Source: Lachnospiraceae bacterium UBA1201
GTDB lineage: Bacteria; Bacillota; Clostridia; Lachnospirales; Lachnospiraceae
Direction of reading: 5' to 3'
NCBI GenBank assembly: GCA_002309675.1
Contig: DBXX01000092.1
Coordinates: 17,465 to 25,547 of the forward strand
Length of the DNA stretch: 8,083 bases
In this document: piece by piece, positions 6,368-8,083 of the stretch
How positions within the stretch are numbered: the stretch's first letter is position 1
Layout: each line of letters begins with the position of its first letter
The notes under the pieces: model-generated
What the model saw: only the letters and a program-made list of their open reading frames with translations
Database searches by the model: none
Told to the model about the DNA's origin: nothing
Program-made: the position numbers and the translations under genes

Positions 6368-6616
6368 TCATCTCCTCTTGTTTAAAAACGTATCAGTCCT
6401 AGTATAGTTGACATATGTTGTTTTGTCCACTACTTTATGCTCTCCCAGTTTTCTCAAAGCTTCTCCCCTGTAATCTTCGTCATCCAACAAACCGAACTGC
6501 TCAAAATAGACCTCTTCCCTCGTTTTTGTATTCAGCAAGGTAAAATCGGGATATGCTTTCTTCCCCGATCCCAATTGCACCATAACCGGCAAAAAAGAAC
6601 CCGACCGGCGATTCAT
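6368..6616 (-). pseudogene. Remnant of a PD-(D/E)xK-like nuclease-family protein
   Basis: The frame reads VQLGSGKKAYPDFTLL, then EEVYFEQFGLLDDEDY and EALRKLGE. This resembles the core of a clostridial protein family with a YPDFT...YYWEHFGMMDD..Y signature (recalled, not searched), whose PDF and E residues look like a PD-(D/E)xK nuclease-type site. That family is several times longer; here the N-terminal part is missing and the similarity stops after residue 59. The ATG at 6616 sits in the loop of the upstream terminator and has no ribosome site, and the tail contains the acetyltransferase promoter. I therefore read it as a decayed, probably untranslated fragment. A small intact protein of 82 residues is the less likely alternative. 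Confidence 0.55.
6401..6429 (-). promoter_or_regulatory. Promoter of the acetyltransferase-methyltransferase unit
   Basis: On the minus strand TGGACA (6424-6429, five of six matches to TTGACA) and TATACT (6401-6406) are 17 bases apart. The predicted start, near 6394, leaves a leader of about 30 bases with the ribosome site. It lies inside the end of the nuclease-like remnant. Confidence 0.7.
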
Positions 6617-6634
6617 ACTGCCAGTCGGGTTCTT
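6591..6634 (-). terminator. Intrinsic terminator of the XRE regulator gene
   Basis: AAGAACCCGAC (6595-6605) pairs with GTCGGGTTCTT (6624-6634), an 11-base-pair stem. The 18-base loop can form a further GGC/GCC pairing. A T-run follows on the minus strand (6591-6596). It starts about 25 bases after the regulator's stop codon. Confidence 0.88.
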
Positions 6635-6659
6635 GGTAATTGTCAGAGTATTATGCAGT

Positions 6660-7769
6660 TTACATGCTCCCCTTCACTGCCGTGCTCTCAAGCCGCATAA
6701 CCAGCTCGCAGAACTGCTTCTCATTCCTCACAAAATCAAAGATTTCGCTCTGCAGCTCGTGAAGAAGCTGCGCGGTCATGTTGTTGCCGTTCGTTGTGCC
6801 GAACTCGCCGTAAGTTGCGCCGCGGAACACCAGGGATGTGTGCGTTTTCGTCCTGTCCATGCCGATGGTCGCCTCTGCGAACTCAGCGGCTTTCGTAAGG
6901 CGGGCGAGCACCTCGTCCGCATCGCTGCGCTTTGCGAAGATGCGGGCGGCGAAGACGCTGCACGCCTGAAGCTGCGTATTGAAGAAACCGTAGTCTCCCT
7001 TTTCAAACAGGAGTTTCAGGATGGTTTCGTATTTGTCAATGACTTCGAGCTGCTCGTCATCCGTCATGCTGAGGCTTCCGTCCGGGAAGACAACCGGCAT
7101 GCCGAACACCATGGAATTGTACAGCAGGCACAGAGTCTGGAACATGAGACTCTGCGTGAGTTCCGCCTTGCGCTTTCCGGTGCTTACCCAGCAAAGCATG
7201 TTTTCACGTCCGCTGAACATGCTCGGGAGCGTCCGCGCGATTTCGTCCGCCTTACGCTCGTCGCCGAGCTTGAAATACATCAGGCTGAGAATCTGCTTCG
7301 CGGAGATGCGCGCGTTGTCGTCCGTGCATTCGGCCAGAATCTTCTCGCCGTAGCGAATCGCCTTTTTGCAGTCCTCCTCGGCGTCCGGATTGGTGTCGTC
7401 GTTGGCCCTGCTGCGGTACAGCGACATCAGAAGGTCCATGATGTCGTAGCGGTTCGGGTAGCGCTTCAGTGTGCCGAGAAGCAGCTTTTCCGCCTTTGAC
7501 AAATGATGACGAAAGATCAACGCCTCAGCTTCCCTTTTTATCTCCTGTATCTCCTGCTCCTTCTTCTCCTGATTGATGCTGAGCAGTTCGTCCGCCGACA
7601 CGTTAAGCACGTGACAGAGAACCGGAACGGTCGAGATGTCCGGCATCGTCTTGCCTGTCTCCCACTGTGAAATGGCCGAAACCGAAACGTGCATCAGCTC
7701 CGCCAGATGCTCCTGCGTAATCCCCGCCTTCTTACGGTATGTTGTGATATTCTTTCCGAGTTCCTTCAT
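6660..7769 (-). CDS. XRE-family transcriptional regulator with helical C-terminal domain
   Basis: A 369-residue protein. Residues 4-63 form a Cro/C1-type helix-turn-helix domain, with GITQEHLAELMHVSVSAISQWE (16-37) as the DNA-reading part and ISTVPVLCHVLNVSADELL as its final helices. A lysine/glutamate-rich linker (67-82, likely coiled) leads to a long helical region (85-365) that looks like degenerate TPR repeats, as in clostridial XRE sensors that bind peptides or other ligands; the ligand is unknown. AAAGGAGACG precedes ATG 7769. It is a single-gene unit between the lysS terminator and its own terminator. Its middle part is richer in G+C than its neighbours (42 of 60 at 6901-6960 by hand count, against 33 of 60 at 5821-5880 in the acetyltransferase), a hint of separate origin. 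Confidence 0.88.
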   Translation of the reverse strand: MKELGKNITTYRKKAGITQEHLAELMHVSVSAISQWETGKTMPDISTVPVLCHVLNVSADELLSINQEKKEQEIQEIKREAEALIFRHHLSKAEKLLLGTLKRYPNRYDIMDLLMSLYRSRANDDTNPDAEEDCKKAIRYGEKILAECTDDNARISAKQILSLMYFKLGDERKADEIARTLPSMFSGRENMLCWVSTGKRKAELTQSLMFQTLCLLYNSMVFGMPVVFPDGSLSMTDDEQLEVIDKYETILKLLFEKGDYGFFNTQLQACSVFAARIFAKRSDADEVLARLTKAAEFAEATIGMDRTKTHTSLVFRGATYGEFGTTNGNNMTAQLLHELQSEIFDFVRNEKQFCELVMRLESTAVKGSM

Positions 7770-7815
7770 GGCTCGTCTCCTTTTCTATCTGTTTTGTATC
7801 TCGGCGCCTATGCAC

Positions 7816-7833
7816 ACTATATACTATTTATAG
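7816..7833 (-). promoter_or_regulatory. Possible -10 and operator of the XRE regulator gene
   Basis: The minus strand has TATAGT (7816-7821), a fair -10, about 45 bases upstream of the ATG. It overlaps an AT-rich inverted repeat, CTATA and TATAG with a seven-base centre (7817-7833), the kind of site an XRE protein could use to control itself. No clear -35 is visible. A further small inverted repeat, TTTAAGC-GGG-GCTTAAA, lies upstream at 7866-7882. Confidence 0.35.
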
Positions 7834-7896
7834 GGATTTGGGAAGACAGAGATGCTGAAATTCGATTTAAGCGGGGCTTAAAAAATTAATTTGAGG

Positions 7897-7936
7897 CAAA
7901 AAAAGAAAACGGTCAGATTTATCATCTGACCGTTTT
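7897..7936 (-). terminator. Intrinsic terminator of lysS
   Basis: AAAACGGTCAGAT (7906-7918) and ATCTGACCGTTTT (7924-7936) form a perfect 13-base-pair stem with a five-base loop, followed on the minus strand by CTTTTTTTG. It begins 30 bases after the lysS stop codon. Confidence 0.93.
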
Positions 7937-7966
7937 ACTTATTCTTTTCAATATTCTTTCTGCCGC

Positions 7967-8083
7967 TTAGTTCTCGATGCTCCGCATCGTCGGGAAGAAT
8001 AAAACATCGCGGATGGCCGGTGAGTCGGTCAGCAGCATGACCATACGGTCGATACCGAAACCGATACCACCTGTCGGCGGCAT
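7967..8083 (-). CDS. lysS: Lysyl-tRNA synthetase, C-terminal end (partial)
   Basis: The last 38 codons and the stop of a gene that enters from beyond position 8083. The translation MPPTGGIGFGIDRMVMLLTD followed by SPAIRDVLFFPTMR is the end of class II lysyl-tRNA synthetase. It contains class II motif 3 (GGIGFGIDR, whose arginine contacts ATP) and the family's usual DSPSIRDV.LFPTM close. The cytoplasmic enzyme charges tRNA-Lys. The tail after FPTM is only five residues (RSIEN), so there is no C-terminal extension. Its promoter and most of the gene are outside the window. Confidence 0.95.
   Translation of the reverse strand: MPPTGGIGFGIDRMVMLLTDSPAIRDVLFFPTMRSIEN

Noticed and set aside
5774..6385. 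A 203-codon plus-strand open frame
   Set aside because: It is antisense to the acetyltransferase and very rich in arginine, isoleucine and leucine, as expected for a shadow.
6633..7499. A 288-codon plus-strand open frame
   Set aside because: It is antisense to the XRE regulator and exists because that gene is rich in G+C. No ribosome site or domain was seen.
1..8083. CRISPR arrays, tRNA or rRNA genes, insertion sequences, and phage or toxin-antitoxin genes
   Set aside because: No regularly spaced repeats, cloverleaf or rRNA signatures, transposase motifs or terminal repeats were found by reading both strands.

Overview
The window looks like chromosomal DNA from a Clostridia-type Bacillota, plausibly a Lachnospiraceae or Oscillospiraceae relative. 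The reasons are strong AGGAG-type ribosome sites before almost every gene, intrinsic terminators, sigma-A-type promoters, and family members typical of gut clostridia (a standalone HIRAN protein, an FxLYD-like lipoprotein, a LuxE-like synthetase). This placement is inference from protein character. All ten recognisable genes or fragments lie on the minus strand, so transcription runs from position 8083 towards 1.

In transcription order: the last 38 codons of lysS (lysyl-tRNA synthetase, 7967-8083) end at a strong terminator (7897-7936). An XRE-type regulator with a helical C-terminal half (6660-7769) has its own terminator (6591-6634). A decayed fragment of a PDF/E-type nuclease-like protein (6368-6616) is wedged between that terminator and the promoter of the next unit. 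Next comes a two-gene unit, a double-domain GNAT acetyltransferase (5441-6364) followed 26 bases on by a SAM methyltransferase (4770-5414), closed by a terminator at 4650-4676. After a 311-base gap comes a second two-gene unit: a lipoprotein with a duplicated 191-residue module (3082-4458), then a standalone HIRAN-domain protein (2755-3060). A membrane acyltransferase (1435-2580, best read from a TTG start), a type-2 argC (373-1317) and the first 67 codons of a LuxE-like acyl-protein synthetase (1-201) complete the window.

The region is a series of short, independent units of one or two genes. Several carry readable promoters: argC (1388-1416), the acetyltransferase (6401-6429), and an extended -10 before the LuxE-like gene (263-271). 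There is no large multi-gene pathway, and I did not find a clear new defence or mobile system. The most unusual items are the lipoprotein plus HIRAN pairing, the internally duplicated lipoprotein, the nuclease-like gene remnant between a terminator and a promoter, and the long structured gap at 4459-4769. Promoter evidence also moves two gene starts downstream of the longest open frame (argC and the acyltransferase).
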